Source: Noviluteimonas sp052115395 (lineage in GTDB: Bacteria; Pseudomonadota; Gammaproteobacteria; Xanthomonadales; Xanthomonadaceae). Taken from it: a stretch of DNA of 64,000 nt. Below, piece by piece: positions 18,370 through 29,344 of this stretch. Where the stretch lies: assembly GCA_052115395.1 (NCBI GenBank), contig JBFRGO010000001.1; one strand, 5' to 3'. Both the position numbers and the translations under genes were made by a program. Numbering within the stretch: the first letter of the stretch is position 1; every line of letters begins with the position of its first letter. The notes under the pieces are model-generated. The model had not been told where the DNA came from. It saw only the letters and a list, made by a program, of their open reading frames with translations, and did not search any database.

Positions 18370-18960
18370 TCAGCGGAGCGCGGACTTTAGCGCCTTGCGG
18401 ATGATGGTCGCGGCGTCATCGCCCGTCGCAGCCGCGTCGCGCACCATCCGCGCCGCTTCGACAGGCTTGTAACCGAGTTGTTGGAGCGCCACGGTGGCCT
18501 CGGACTGCGGATCGCCCGGCACGCCGGGGGAGCCGAGCGGGCCGCCGCCACCGCCGAGGTCGGCCGCGCGGTCGCGCAGTTCGACCACCATGCGTTCGGC
18601 GGTCTTCTTGCCGATGCCGGGGATGCGCGTGAGCGCGGTGACATCGCTGGTCTGCACCATGCGCGCGAAGTCCTCGACGCTCACGCCCGAGAGCACGGCC
18701 AGCGCGATCTTCGCGCCGACGCCCGAGACGCGCTGGACATCGCGGAACAGGCGTCGCTCGTTCTCGCGCAGGAAGCCGTACAGCGACACGCTGTCTTCCT
18801 TCTGCGCGTAATGCGTGAACAACGCGACTTCGCGGCCGATCTCGGGCAGGTCGTAGAACGTACTCATCGGCGCTTCGAGCTCGTAGCCCACGCCGTTGAC
18901 GTCCACCACCAGCCACGGCGGCTGCTTGTGCACGAGCATTCCCTTGAGGCGTCCGATCAC
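18370..18960 (-). CDS. ruvA: Holliday junction DNA helicase subunit RuvA
   Basis: RuvA binds the four-way junction and loads RuvB. The 196-residue protein starts with MIGRLKGMLVHKQPPWLVVD (OB fold), has two helix-hairpin-helix motifs (VSGVGAKIALAVL and IPGIGKKTAERMV), a Gly-rich flexible linker, and a C-terminal domain with ALQQLGYKPVEA that contacts RuvB. The start codon is GTG. It lies 37 bases downstream of ruvC. Confidence 0.97.
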   Translation of the reverse strand: MIGRLKGMLVHKQPPWLVVDVNGVGYELEAPMSTFYDLPEIGREVALFTHYAQKEDSVSLYGFLRENERRLFRDVQRVSGVGAKIALAVLSGVSVEDFARMVQTSDVTALTRIPGIGKKTAERMVVELRDRAADLGGGGGPLGSPGVPGDPQSEATVALQQLGYKPVEAARMVRDAAATGDDAATIIRKALKSALR

Positions 18961-18997
18961 GTGGCTGGGTCCTGTTGGAGGTCGATCGCGGCGTCGA

Positions 18998-19522
18998 TCA
19001 ACGGCGGCGGCGCAACAAGGCCACGCTCGCGCCGGCGCGCAACGCGGTGGCGTTCATGTGCGCATGCGTGAGTGCGACGGCGAGCGCGTCGGCGGCGTCG
19101 GGTTGCAGTCTGGTGTCGGGCAGTTTGAGCAGCAGGCGCACCATGTGCTGCACCTGCGTTTTCTCGGCGGCCCCGCGGCCGACCAGCGATTGCTTGATCA
19201 GGCGCGGTGCGTATTCGTGCACCGCCAGGTGGCGACGCACGACGGTGGCGAGCGCCGCGCCGCGGGCGTGGCCCAGCTTCAGCGCGGAGGACGCGTTCTT
19301 GTCCATGAAGACGGTTTCGATCGCGACCTCGTCGGGCCGGTAGCCGTCGATCACCGCTTCCAGGCCTTCGCACAGGCGGCCCAGGCGCGCGGGGAAATCG
19401 GCGGCATCGAGCAGCACCAGCGCCTCGCAATGCACGAACGTGCAACGCCCGGCGTCGTCGACGTCGATCACGCCCACGCCGGTGCGCTGGGAACCGGGGT
19501 CGATGCCGAGGATGCGGGTCAC
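18998..19522 (-). CDS. ruvC: Holliday junction endonuclease RuvC
   Basis: RuvC resolves Holliday junctions by paired nicking. The 174-residue protein shows the RNase H-like catalytic acidic residues: Asp in ILGIDPGSQRTGVGV, Glu in EVAIETVFM, and a C-terminal pair in LQPDAADALAVALTHAH. The start codon is GTG. It sits between yebC and ruvA in the usual yebC-ruvC-ruvA order. Confidence 0.97.
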   Translation of the reverse strand: MTRILGIDPGSQRTGVGVIDVDDAGRCTFVHCEALVLLDAADFPARLGRLCEGLEAVIDGYRPDEVAIETVFMDKNASSALKLGHARGAALATVVRRHLAVHEYAPRLIKQSLVGRGAAEKTQVQHMVRLLLKLPDTRLQPDAADALAVALTHAHMNATALRAGASVALLRRRR

Positions 19523-19543
19523 GTTTTGAGTCTACGCCGGTGC

Positions 19544-20263
19544 TTACGCGTTGAGGTCGGCGTTGGCGTAGACGTTCTGCACGTCGTCCAGGTCTTCGAG
19601 CCAGCGCAGGAGCTTGCCGACCTGCTCGGCGGTTTCGCCGGTCACCGCGATGTCGTTGTCGGCGCGCATGGTCACTTCGGACAGGTCGGCCTTCAGGCCC
19701 GCGCCTTCCATCGCGGCCTTGACGCTTTCGAAAGCGTCCGGCGCGGTGAGCACGTCGATCGCGCCGTCTTCGGGATAGACGACGATGTCGTCGGCGCCGG
19801 CGTCGATCGCCATCTCGGTGATGCGCTCTTCATCCGCGCCCGGCGCGAAGGAGAGGACCCCGAGCTTCCTGAACATGAACGCGACCGAGCCATCGGTCCC
19901 GAGGTTGCCGCCGAACTTGCCGAATGCATGGCGCACGTCGGCGACGGTGCGGACCTTGTTGTCGGTGAGGCAATCGACGATCACCGCGACGCCGCCGGGG
20001 GCATAGCCTTCGTATCGGATCTCTTCGTAGGTGACGCCTTCCAGTTCGCCGGTGGCCTTCTTGATCGCGCGCTCGATGACGTCCTTGGACATGTTCACCT
20101 GCAGGCCGCGGTCGATCGCCGCGCGCAGGCGCGGGTTGCCCGACGGGTCGCCGCCGCCGGCGCGGGCGGCCACGCCGATTTCGCGGATCACCTTGGTGAA
20201 GATCTTGCCGCGCTGCGCGTCGACCGCGTTCTTGCGGGCTTCGATGGAAGGGCCACGACCCAT
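19544..20263 (-). CDS. yebC: YebC/PmpR-family DNA-binding translation/transcription factor
   Basis: The 239-residue protein carries the YebC signature: RGKIFTKVIREIGVAARAGGGDP near the N-terminus and YEEIRYEGYAPGGVAVIV in the middle. Members have been described as transcription regulators and as factors relieving ribosome stalling at proline runs. It leads the yebC-ruvC-ruvA cluster; a possible -10 box (TAGAAT on the minus strand, 20299-20304) lies upstream. Confidence 0.93.
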   Translation of the reverse strand: MGRGPSIEARKNAVDAQRGKIFTKVIREIGVAARAGGGDPSGNPRLRAAIDRGLQVNMSKDVIERAIKKATGELEGVTYEEIRYEGYAPGGVAVIVDCLTDNKVRTVADVRHAFGKFGGNLGTDGSVAFMFRKLGVLSFAPGADEERITEMAIDAGADDIVVYPEDGAIDVLTAPDAFESVKAAMEGAGLKADLSEVTMRADNDIAVTGETAEQVGKLLRWLEDLDDVQNVYANADLNA

Positions 20264-20272
20264 GCTGGAAAC

Positions 20273-20938
20273 CTAGGAGCTGCGTTGCGAAGGCGCGGAT
20301 TCTACAGGCGGGGGCGGCCCAGCGCCCTGCCCTTCGAAGCGGCCGGTTCGCAGGAATGCGATGGTGCGGTCGGCGGCTTGCTCGGAAAACAGCAGGCCGC
20401 TGTGGCTGGCCGGGATGACCACGTGGTCCTTCACGCCCGGCAGGTGGGTTTCGGACACCGCAACCGTGCCGTCGTGCTCGCCGCCGAAGCCTGCGAACAA
20501 GGCCCCGAGCCCATGCGGCGAATTGCCGGCCACCACGCCGACCTCCGTGGTGCCCTCCCAATCGGGGAAACCTTCGCGCAGCAACGTGGCGCTCTGGCCC
20601 AGGAGGACCGCCGCCATCGGCAGCCGCAACAGCCCCGACGCCGCGCCGCTACCGCTGAGCGGCGAACCGATGCAGACAAGCCGTCCGACCTTGAGCTGCG
20701 GCGCCTGGCGCAAGGCCTGCATCGCGATCAGGCCGCCGAGGCTGTGGGCCACCAGGTCGACTTCACGCGCGCCGATGCGCTCGACCAGGGCCTGCACGGC
20801 GCGATCGGGGCCGTCGGCCACGCTCATGTAAGAGAACACTTCGGTGTCGTAGCCCGCCTCTTCCAGGCGCCGCGCCAGCCAATGCATGGCAACACCCGGC
20901 ATCCACAGGCCGTGCAGCAGGACGACGGTGCGCTTCAC
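20273..20938 (-). CDS. Alpha/beta hydrolase (lipase/thioesterase-like)
   Basis: This 221-residue protein starts VVLLHGLWMPG (oxyanion-hole HG motif) and has the nucleophile elbow AHSLGG near residue 70, the GxSxG motif of serine hydrolases. A late PASHSGLLF segment offers the catalytic His. No signal peptide is visible, so it is probably cytoplasmic. The GTG start at 20938 overlaps the stop of the upstream acetyltransferase gene. The substrate is unknown. Confidence 0.82.
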   Translation of the reverse strand: MKRTVVLLHGLWMPGVAMHWLARRLEEAGYDTEVFSYMSVADGPDRAVQALVERIGAREVDLVAHSLGGLIAMQALRQAPQLKVGRLVCIGSPLSGSGAASGLLRLPMAAVLLGQSATLLREGFPDWEGTTEVGVVAGNSPHGLGALFAGFGGEHDGTVAVSETHLPGVKDHVVIPASHSGLLFSEQAADRTIAFLRTGRFEGQGAGPPPPVESAPSQRSS

Positions 20939-21458
20939 GCGGCGGGCGCGCGGCGCAGGATGAATTCGGGGTCGCGCACGCTGCCGACGAGGAATTCGTA
21001 ATTGCCGACCTTCTCGAAGCCCAGGCGCTCGTAGAAACGCTGCGCACCGAAGTTCTTCGAGTACACGCCGATCCACAACGTGGTCGGGCCGTCCTTCTCG
21101 AGCCAATCGAACGCGGTCTGGATCAGGCGCGAACCCAGGCCACCGTTCTGCGCCTCGGGCAACAGATAGATGCGCTTGAGTTCGCCGTCTTCGGGGCGCA
21201 CGTCGGCGTGCGGCAAGGTGCACGGGCGGCCGGCGAGCGCGTAACCCACCGCGACGCCGTCGCGCTGCGCGATCCACATCGCGCACTTCGGATCGGCGAG
21301 GAACTTCCGGTGTTGCTCGACCGAATAACTGTCCTGCAGGAATTGCGCGAGATCCGCCGGCGGATACAGATGTCCGAACGCGCGCACGAACGCGCGCTCG
21401 GCGACATCCGACAACACCGCGGCGTCCTCGGGCGTCGCGCGGCGGATCACGTCGGCGC

Positions 21459-21462
<4 letters not shown>
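20935..21462 (-). CDS. GNAT-family N-acetyltransferase
   Basis: The 175-residue protein shows GNAT-fold features: a central beta strand followed by the acetyl-CoA-binding region LKRIYLLPEAQNGGLGSRLI (Q/RxxGxG/A type: QNGGLG) and a C-terminal YSKNFGAQRFYERLGFEKVG. The acceptor substrate is unknown. Start and stop overlap aspS upstream (ATGA) and the hydrolase downstream (GTGA), so aspS, this gene and the hydrolase form one transcript. Confidence 0.88.
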
Positions 21463-23237
<1,775 letters not shown>

Positions 23238-23354
23238 GGGGGTTCCGTTCGAGTTGCCACCGGCGCGGGCGCCGGAAAGGGCGCCATTCTAGCCCGTCCT
23301 CCTCCGGCCGCTGCCCCCGTTTGGATCAGGACAAGGGGCCGCGAGGGGCAGCCG

Positions 23355-24425
23355 ATGGTATTTCCGCCGGAACGCGAGGCGGCGTACGTGCAACGGATGT
23401 TCGGCTGGCAGGGCACGCGCCTGCGACGGCTGGTGCTTTTCGCGCCGTTGTTCTTCCTGATCTTCATCGGCATCCAGGCGCTGCTGATGCCGGCGCCGCT
23501 GGCCGACTGGCTGTGGGCGCCCCTCACGTGGATCGGCTTCTTCCTGCTGGGCGCCATCGGCCTGTGGATGCGGACCGTGCGCAGCGCCGACCTGTTCGCC
23601 TGGGCGGGCGTGGCACTGCAGACCTTGTTCCTCGTGTTCTGCGCGCTGAGCACGCACCCGGGCCACGGCGGCCTCGCACTGCTGCTGCCGATGTTCGTCG
23701 CCACGCCGCTGGTGACCGCGCCGTTCTGGGCGCGCGCGCGGACCGTGTTCATCGCGATCGTCTGCGCCTATCTCGCCGGCGCGCTCGCGCTCTGGCACAG
23801 CGCCGCGGGCAGCACGGTGTGGATGGCCTACGGGATCCAGGCGGTCGCCGGCGGGGTGATCGCGATGGCGATGCACGCGACGGTCGACAACGCGCGCCGC
23901 GGGTATTTCCTCGCCGAGGAGGAGCTCGAGCAACGCGCGCGACTCGATGCGTTGACCTCGGTGTTGAATCGCCGCCATTTCATCGAGTCGGGCGAAGACA
24001 TGTTGATGCGGATGCGGCCCGGGCAGGTGTTGAGCGCCTGCTTCGTCGACCTGGATCATTTCAAGCGGGTGAACGACGAGGGCGGGCATCGCATCGGCGA
24101 TCAATTGCTCGCGGCGGTCGCGCATTGCCTGCTGGAGTTGCAGGGCGAAGGGCGTTTGATCGGGCGCGTGGGCGGCGAGGAGTTCGCGCTGTTGCTGCCG
24201 GGGATGCATGCGCTGGAGGCGGAGCAGTTCATCGCCGTGGTGTGCGAGCGCATCGGTGCGTTGGCGGTCGATGGATTTTCGTGCACGGCGAGCGTGGGTG
24301 TCGCGGAGTGGCACGCCGGCGAAACGCTGTCCGATTTGCTGCATCGCGCGGACTTGGCGTTGTTGGCGGCGAAGCGTGGGGGACGCAACCGCATCGTGCA
24401 GTGGAGTGCGGGGGTGGCGGCTTGA
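23355..24425 (+). CDS. Membrane-bound diguanylate cyclase
   Basis: The 356-residue protein has an N-terminal integral membrane sensor region of about five or six helices (residues 25-180), a short linker coiled coil (EEELEQRARLDALTSVLNRR) and a C-terminal GGDEF domain. The active-site motif is GGEEF, preceded by DLDHFKRVND, so synthesis of cyclic di-GMP is expected. No canonical RxxD inhibitory site is seen upstream of GGEEF. The ATG at 23355 has a GAGGGG ribosome-binding site. It is divergent from aspS. Confidence 0.88.
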   Translation: MVFPPEREAAYVQRMFGWQGTRLRRLVLFAPLFFLIFIGIQALLMPAPLADWLWAPLTWIGFFLLGAIGLWMRTVRSADLFAWAGVALQTLFLVFCALSTHPGHGGLALLLPMFVATPLVTAPFWARARTVFIAIVCAYLAGALALWHSAAGSTVWMAYGIQAVAGGVIAMAMHATVDNARRGYFLAEEELEQRARLDALTSVLNRRHFIESGEDMLMRMRPGQVLSACFVDLDHFKRVNDEGGHRIGDQLLAAVAHCLLELQGEGRLIGRVGGEEFALLLPGMHALEAEQFIAVVCERIGALAVDGFSCTASVGVAEWHAGETLSDLLHRADLALLAAKRGGRNRIVQWSAGVAA

Positions 24426-24435
24426 GAGCGTCTTG

Positions 24436-24711
24436 CTACTCGGACGACGTCGGCTTCGCAGGCTTCGCTTCGACAGGCTTCGACTCCGCCGGCTTGCTCG
24501 CCTCGGTCAAATTCTTCTTCTTGTCGCCGTCCTTCTTGAAATCCGTCTCGTACCAACCGCTGCCCGACAGACGGAACGACGGCGCGGTGATGCTGCGCTT
24601 CACCGTTTCCTTGCCGCAGTTCGGGCACGTCGTCGGATCGGCGTCCGACATCTTCTGCAGACGGTCGAACGTGTGGCCGCAGTTGGTGCATTCGAAAGCG
24701 TAGATGGGCAT
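24436..24711 (-). CDS. FmdB-family zinc ribbon protein
   Basis: This 91-residue protein begins MPIYAFECTNCGHTFDRLQK, the FmdB-type zinc ribbon, with the second Cys pair in TCPNCGKETV. A serine-containing GSGWYETDFK segment follows, as in the family, then a Lys/Pro/Ala-rich tail. Proposed roles are regulatory or metal-related; none is proven from this sequence. It lies 29 bases after the ABC-F gene. FmdB is often found next to aspS, and aspS is nearby on the same strand here. Confidence 0.85.
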   Translation of the reverse strand: MPIYAFECTNCGHTFDRLQKMSDADPTTCPNCGKETVKRSITAPSFRLSGSGWYETDFKKDGDKKKNLTEASKPAESKPVEAKPAKPTSSE

Positions 24712-24740
24712 GGCGGGTTTCGATTCGGTTCGTTGAAAGG

Positions 24741-26594
24741 TCAGGCGGCGTCGTACAAGGCCAGCAGATCGGCTTCGGCACGTTCGAGATCGCCGCGCAA
24801 TTTCGACTGTTGCTTGCCCAGGTCGGTGGCGCGGCCGTCGGCATAGGCCTTCGGATCGGCGAGTTGCGCGTCGAGCTGCGCGATCTTCGCCTCCAGCTCC
24901 GCCACCCGCGCCTCGGCCTTCTGCAGGGCGTGCGTGTTGATCTTCTTCGCCGGCGCCTTGGGCGGCGGCGGCGCCGCGACCGGCTGCGCCTTCGCGGCCT
25001 TTTCGGCCTTCGACGACTCGCTGCCCGGACGCGAACGCAACCACGCGGCGTATTGATCCAGGTCGCCGTCGAAATCCTCGACCTTGTGGTCGGCCACGCG
25101 CACGAAGCGGTCGCAGACCAGGCCGATCAAATGACGATCGTGCGACACGAGCACGATCGCGCCGTCGAAATCGCTCAGCGCTTCGGCGAGCGCTTCGCGC
25201 ATGTCGAGGTCGAGGTGGTTGGTCGGTTCGTCGAGCAGCAACACGTTGGGTTGCTTGAACGCGATCATCGCCAGCGCCAGGCGCGCTTTCTCGCCGCCGG
25301 AGAAACCGTCGATCGATTCGAACGCGCGGTCGCCGGGGAAATTCCACTTGCCGAGGAAATCGCGGAACACCTGCGTGGGCAGGTCGCCGGCGACCTTGCG
25401 CAGATGATCGATGGGCGTTTGCCCGGCCATCAGCGATTCGACGGTGTGCTGCGCGAAGTAACCGATGCGCATGTCGGGATGCGCGATGCGTTCGCCGGCC
25501 AGCAACGGCAATTCGCCGACGAGCGTTTTCACGAGCGTCGATTTACCCGCGCCGTTCGGGCCGAGCAGGCCGACGCGATCGCCGGCTTCCAGGCCGAAGT
25601 TCACGTTGCCCAGGATCTGCACGTCGCCGTAGCCGGCATCGACATCGCGCAGGCGCACGAGCGAGGTCGGCAGCTTCTGCGGTTCGGGGAAGGTGATGTG
25701 CAACGAGCGTTCGGCGCGCACGGCTTCGGTGCCCGCGAGTTTCGCCAGGCGCTTCATGCGCGACTGCGCCTGCTTGGCCTTGCTGGCCTTGGCCTTGAAG
25801 CGATCGATGAAGGACTGCAGGTGCGCGCGTTCGGCCTGTTCCTTTTCGAAGGCGATCTGCTGCTGGCGCAACTGCTCGGCGCGCTGGCGTTCGAAGGCGG
25901 TGTAATCGCCGGCGTAGAGCTTGGCGCGCTGTTCGTGCAGGTGCAGCGTGTGCGTGCAGATGTTGTCGAGGAATTCGCGGTCGTGCGAGATCACCAGCAA
26001 CGTGCCGGGATAGCGCAGCAGCCACTGTTCGAGCCACAGCACCGCGTCGAGGTCGAGGTGGTTGGTCGGTTCGTCGAGCAGCAACAAATCGCTCGGGGTC
26101 ATCAGCGCGCGCGCGACGTTGAGGCGCACGCGCCAGCCGCCCGAGAAATCCGAAACGGCTTTCGCATGCGTCTCCGGCGGAAAACCCAGGCCGTGCAACA
26201 GACGGCCCGCGCGCGCGGTGGCGTCGTAGCCGTTGAGCTCTTCGAGCTTGTGATGCGCGACGGCGACCGCTTCCCAGTCTTCGTTGGCGAAGGCGTTGGC
26301 TTCCATCTGGATCGCGTCGTGCACGGCCTGGTCGCCGGAGAGCACGAAGTCGATGGCCGAATCGGGCAGCGACGGCGTCTCCTGCGCGACGGTGGCGATG
26401 CGCGCCTTGCCGGGCATGTCGATGTCGCCCTTGTCGGCTTCCACCTCGCCCATCATCGCGGCGAACAGGGAGGACTTGCCGGTGCCGTTGCGCCCGACCA
26501 CGCCCACGCGATACCCCGCGTGCATCGCGAGATCGACGTTGGACAACAACAGGCGTTCGCCCCGGCGGAGCGAGAAATTGCGGAAGGAGATCAT
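24741..26594 (-). CDS. yheS: ABC-F family ribosome-associated ATPase (YheS-like)
   Basis: The 617-residue protein has two ABC ATPase domains and no membrane segments, the mark of ABC-F translation factors. Walker A motifs are GRNGTGKSS and GPNGAGKST, signatures are FSGGWRVR and FSGGEKAR, and both Walker B regions read LLLLDEPTNHLDLD and similar. A charged linker (about residues 230-290) joins the domains, and a C-terminal coiled coil follows a Pro/Ala hinge. The N-terminus MISFRNFSLRRGERLLL resembles YheS most closely among E. coli paralogues. Confidence 0.9.
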   Translation of the reverse strand: MISFRNFSLRRGERLLLSNVDLAMHAGYRVGVVGRNGTGKSSLFAAMMGEVEADKGDIDMPGKARIATVAQETPSLPDSAIDFVLSGDQAVHDAIQMEANAFANEDWEAVAVAHHKLEELNGYDATARAGRLLHGLGFPPETHAKAVSDFSGGWRVRLNVARALMTPSDLLLLDEPTNHLDLDAVLWLEQWLLRYPGTLLVISHDREFLDNICTHTLHLHEQRAKLYAGDYTAFERQRAEQLRQQQIAFEKEQAERAHLQSFIDRFKAKASKAKQAQSRMKRLAKLAGTEAVRAERSLHITFPEPQKLPTSLVRLRDVDAGYGDVQILGNVNFGLEAGDRVGLLGPNGAGKSTLVKTLVGELPLLAGERIAHPDMRIGYFAQHTVESLMAGQTPIDHLRKVAGDLPTQVFRDFLGKWNFPGDRAFESIDGFSGGEKARLALAMIAFKQPNVLLLDEPTNHLDLDMREALAEALSDFDGAIVLVSHDRHLIGLVCDRFVRVADHKVEDFDGDLDQYAAWLRSRPGSESSKAEKAAKAQPVAAPPPPKAPAKKINTHALQKAEARVAELEAKIAQLDAQLADPKAYADGRATDLGKQQSKLRGDLERAEADLLALYDAA

Positions 26595-26625
26595 AGCCCC
26601 GGGATTTTAGCAGCCGCGGTGGCGC

Positions 26626-29208
26626 TCAGCCCTTGCTGAACGCCAATTTCCCGCCTTCGGCCTCGACCCGGATCGTATCGCCGCTCACGAATTCGCCGGC
26701 CAGGATCTTCTGCGCCAGCGGATTTTCGAGCTGCTGCTGGATCGCCCGCTTGAGCGGCCGCGCGCCATAGACCGGGTCGAACCCCACGTTTCCGAGCAAG
26801 GCCAGCGCCGAATCGGAGAGCTCGATGCGGATGCCCCGCTCGCCCAGGCGCTTGCCCAGGTATTGCGTCTGGATGCGCGCGATCTCGCGGATCTGGGCCT
26901 TGTCGAGCGGGTGGAACACGACGATCTCGTCGAGCCGGTTGATGAACTCCGGCCGGAAATGCGCCTGCACCACGCCCATCACCGCGGCCTTCATCTGCGT
27001 GTAGGCCTCCGGGGTTTCGCCCGAGAGTTCCTGGATCATCTGCGAGCCGAGGTTGGAGGTCATCACGATCACGGTGTTGCGGAAATCGACCGTGCGCCCC
27101 TGCCCGTCCGTCAGGCGCCCGTCGTCGAGCACCTGCAGCAGGATGTTGAAGACATCCGAATGCGCCTTCTCCACTTCGTCGAGCAGGATCACGCTGTAGG
27201 GACGGCGACGCACCGCTTCGGTGAGATAGCCGCCCTCTTCGTAACCCACGTAGCCCGGGGGCGCACCGATCAGGCGCGCGACCGAATGCTTCTCCATGAA
27301 TTCGCTCATGTCGATGCGCACCATCGCGTCGGGCGAATCGAACAGGAAATCCGCCAGCGCCTTGGTGAGCTCGGTCTTGCCCACGCCCGTCGGGCCGAGG
27401 AAAAGAAAGGAACCATTCGGCCGGTTGGGATCCGACAGGCCCGCGCGCGAGCGACGGATCGCATCGGACACCGCGCGCACCGCTTCGGCCTGGCCGACGA
27501 CGCGCTTTTGCAGCACCGATTCCATCTGCAGCAGCTTCTCGCGCTCGCCTTCGAGCATCTTGTTGACGGGGATGCCCGTCCAACGCGACACGACTTCGGC
27601 GATCTCTTCGGCGGTCACCTTGTCCTGCAGCAGCGTGAAGCCCTTGGATTCGACTTCCTGCGCGGCCTGCAATTGCTTTTCCAGTTCCGGCAAACGGCCG
27701 TACTGGATCTCGCTCATCGTCGCGAAGTCCTGCTTGCGCTGCGCGCCTTCCAGTTCGAGCTTGGCCTGCTCGATCTGCTCCTTGATCTTGGTCGCGCCCT
27801 GCAGCGTGGCCTTCTCGGCCTTCCACACTTCTTCCAGGTCGTTGTATTCGCGCTCGAGGCGATCGATTTCTTCCTGCAGGTCCTGCAGACGCTGTTTGGA
27901 CTCGGCATCCTTCTCTTTCTTCAGGGCTTCGCGCTGGATCTTCAGCTGGATCAGGCGGCGTTCCTTGCGGTCCAGTTCCTCGGGCTTGGAGTCGATCTCC
28001 ATGCGGATGCGCGATGCTGCTTCGTCCATCAGGTCGATGGCCTTGTCGGGCAACTGGCGGTCGCTGATGTAGCGGTGCGAGAGCGTGGCCGCGGCGACGA
28101 TCGCCGGATCGGTGATCTCCACGCCGTGGTGCACGGCGTACTTTTCCTTGAGGCCGCGCAGGATCGCGATGGTGTCCTCGACGCTGGGTTCGCCGACGAA
28201 GACCTTCTGGAAACGACGCTCGAGCGCTGCGTCCTTCTCGACGTACTTGCGGTATTCGTCCAGCGTGGTCGCGCCGATGCAATGCAGCTCGCCGCGCGCG
28301 AGCGCGGGCTTGAGCATGTTGCCGGCATCCATCGAACCTTCCGCCTTGCCGGCGCCGACCATCGTGTGCAGTTCGTCGATGAACAGGATGATCTGGCCTT
28401 CGTTCTTCGCCAGGTCGTTGAGCACGGCCTTGAGGCGTTCTTCGAATTCGCCGCGGAATTTCGCGCCGGCGATCAATGCGCCCATGTCGAGCGACAGCAC
28501 GCGGCGGCCGCGCAGGCCTTCGGGCACTTCGTTGTTGATGATGCGTTGCGCGAGGCCTTCGACGATCGCGGTCTTGCCCACGCCCGGTTCGCCGATGAGC
28601 ACCGGGTTGTTCTTGGTGCGGCGCTGCAGGACCTGGATGGTGCGGCGGATTTCCTCGTCGCGGCCGACGACGGGATCGAGCTTGCCCTTCTCGGCGCGCT
28701 CGGTGAGGTCGATGGTGTATTTCTCCAGCGCCTGGCGCTGGTCTTCGGCGTTTTCGCTCTGCACTTTCTCGCCTCCGCGAATGGCGTCGATGGCGGCTTC
28801 GAGTTTCTGCTTCGACGCACCGGCGGCTTTCAGCGCGCGGCCGGCCTCGCTCCCGTCGTCGGCGAGCGCGAGCAGGAACAGTTCGCTCGCGATGAAGGTG
28901 TCGCCCCGCTGCTGCGCCAACTTGTCGGTGACGTTGAGCAGGCGCGCCAGGTCGTTGCCGAGGCTGACGTTGCCGGCCTGGCCGGAGACCTTGGGGAGTT
29001 TCTCGAGCGTCTCGCCGATGCGCTCGCGCAGCAGCGGCACGTTGACGCCCGCCTGAGTGAGCACCGACCGGGCGGTGCCGCCCTGCTGGTCGAGCAACGC
29101 GGCGAGCAGGTGGACCGGTTCGATCACGCTGTGGTCGCGGCCGACGGCCAGCGACTGCGCGTCGGACAGCGCTTCCTGGAACCGCGACGTGAGCTTGTCC
29201 ATTCGCAT
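26626..29208 (-). CDS. clpB: Disaggregase chaperone ClpB
   Basis: ClpB is the hexameric AAA+ disaggregase that works with DnaK. The 860-residue protein has the Clp N-domain (MDKLTSRFQEALSDAQSLA), the first AAA+ domain with GEPGVGKTA, a long middle coiled coil (about residues 400-525, LEREYNDLEEVWKAEKATL), and the second AAA+ domain with GPTGVGKTE. The start at 29208 has an AGAGGT site about 10 bases upstream; an ATG two codons later is also possible. Confidence 0.97.
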   Translation of the reverse strand: MRMDKLTSRFQEALSDAQSLAVGRDHSVIEPVHLLAALLDQQGGTARSVLTQAGVNVPLLRERIGETLEKLPKVSGQAGNVSLGNDLARLLNVTDKLAQQRGDTFIASELFLLALADDGSEAGRALKAAGASKQKLEAAIDAIRGGEKVQSENAEDQRQALEKYTIDLTERAEKGKLDPVVGRDEEIRRTIQVLQRRTKNNPVLIGEPGVGKTAIVEGLAQRIINNEVPEGLRGRRVLSLDMGALIAGAKFRGEFEERLKAVLNDLAKNEGQIILFIDELHTMVGAGKAEGSMDAGNMLKPALARGELHCIGATTLDEYRKYVEKDAALERRFQKVFVGEPSVEDTIAILRGLKEKYAVHHGVEITDPAIVAAATLSHRYISDRQLPDKAIDLMDEAASRIRMEIDSKPEELDRKERRLIQLKIQREALKKEKDAESKQRLQDLQEEIDRLEREYNDLEEVWKAEKATLQGATKIKEQIEQAKLELEGAQRKQDFATMSEIQYGRLPELEKQLQAAQEVESKGFTLLQDKVTAEEIAEVVSRWTGIPVNKMLEGEREKLLQMESVLQKRVVGQAEAVRAVSDAIRRSRAGLSDPNRPNGSFLFLGPTGVGKTELTKALADFLFDSPDAMVRIDMSEFMEKHSVARLIGAPPGYVGYEEGGYLTEAVRRRPYSVILLDEVEKAHSDVFNILLQVLDDGRLTDGQGRTVDFRNTVIVMTSNLGSQMIQELSGETPEAYTQMKAAVMGVVQAHFRPEFINRLDEIVVFHPLDKAQIREIARIQTQYLGKRLGERGIRIELSDSALALLGNVGFDPVYGARPLKRAIQQQLENPLAQKILAGEFVSGDTIRVEAEGGKLAFSKG

Positions 29209-29344
29209 GGGGATTCGACCTCTGGATGCATGGGCCGGCCCGGCGGCCGGCGAACAGCGTGGAGATGCGGGCGTGGATGCCGGATGCAAGCGCCGGGGCG
29301 GGTATCCTGTCGGCCGCTTTTCAGGCTCGGCAGGTTCGGTTCGC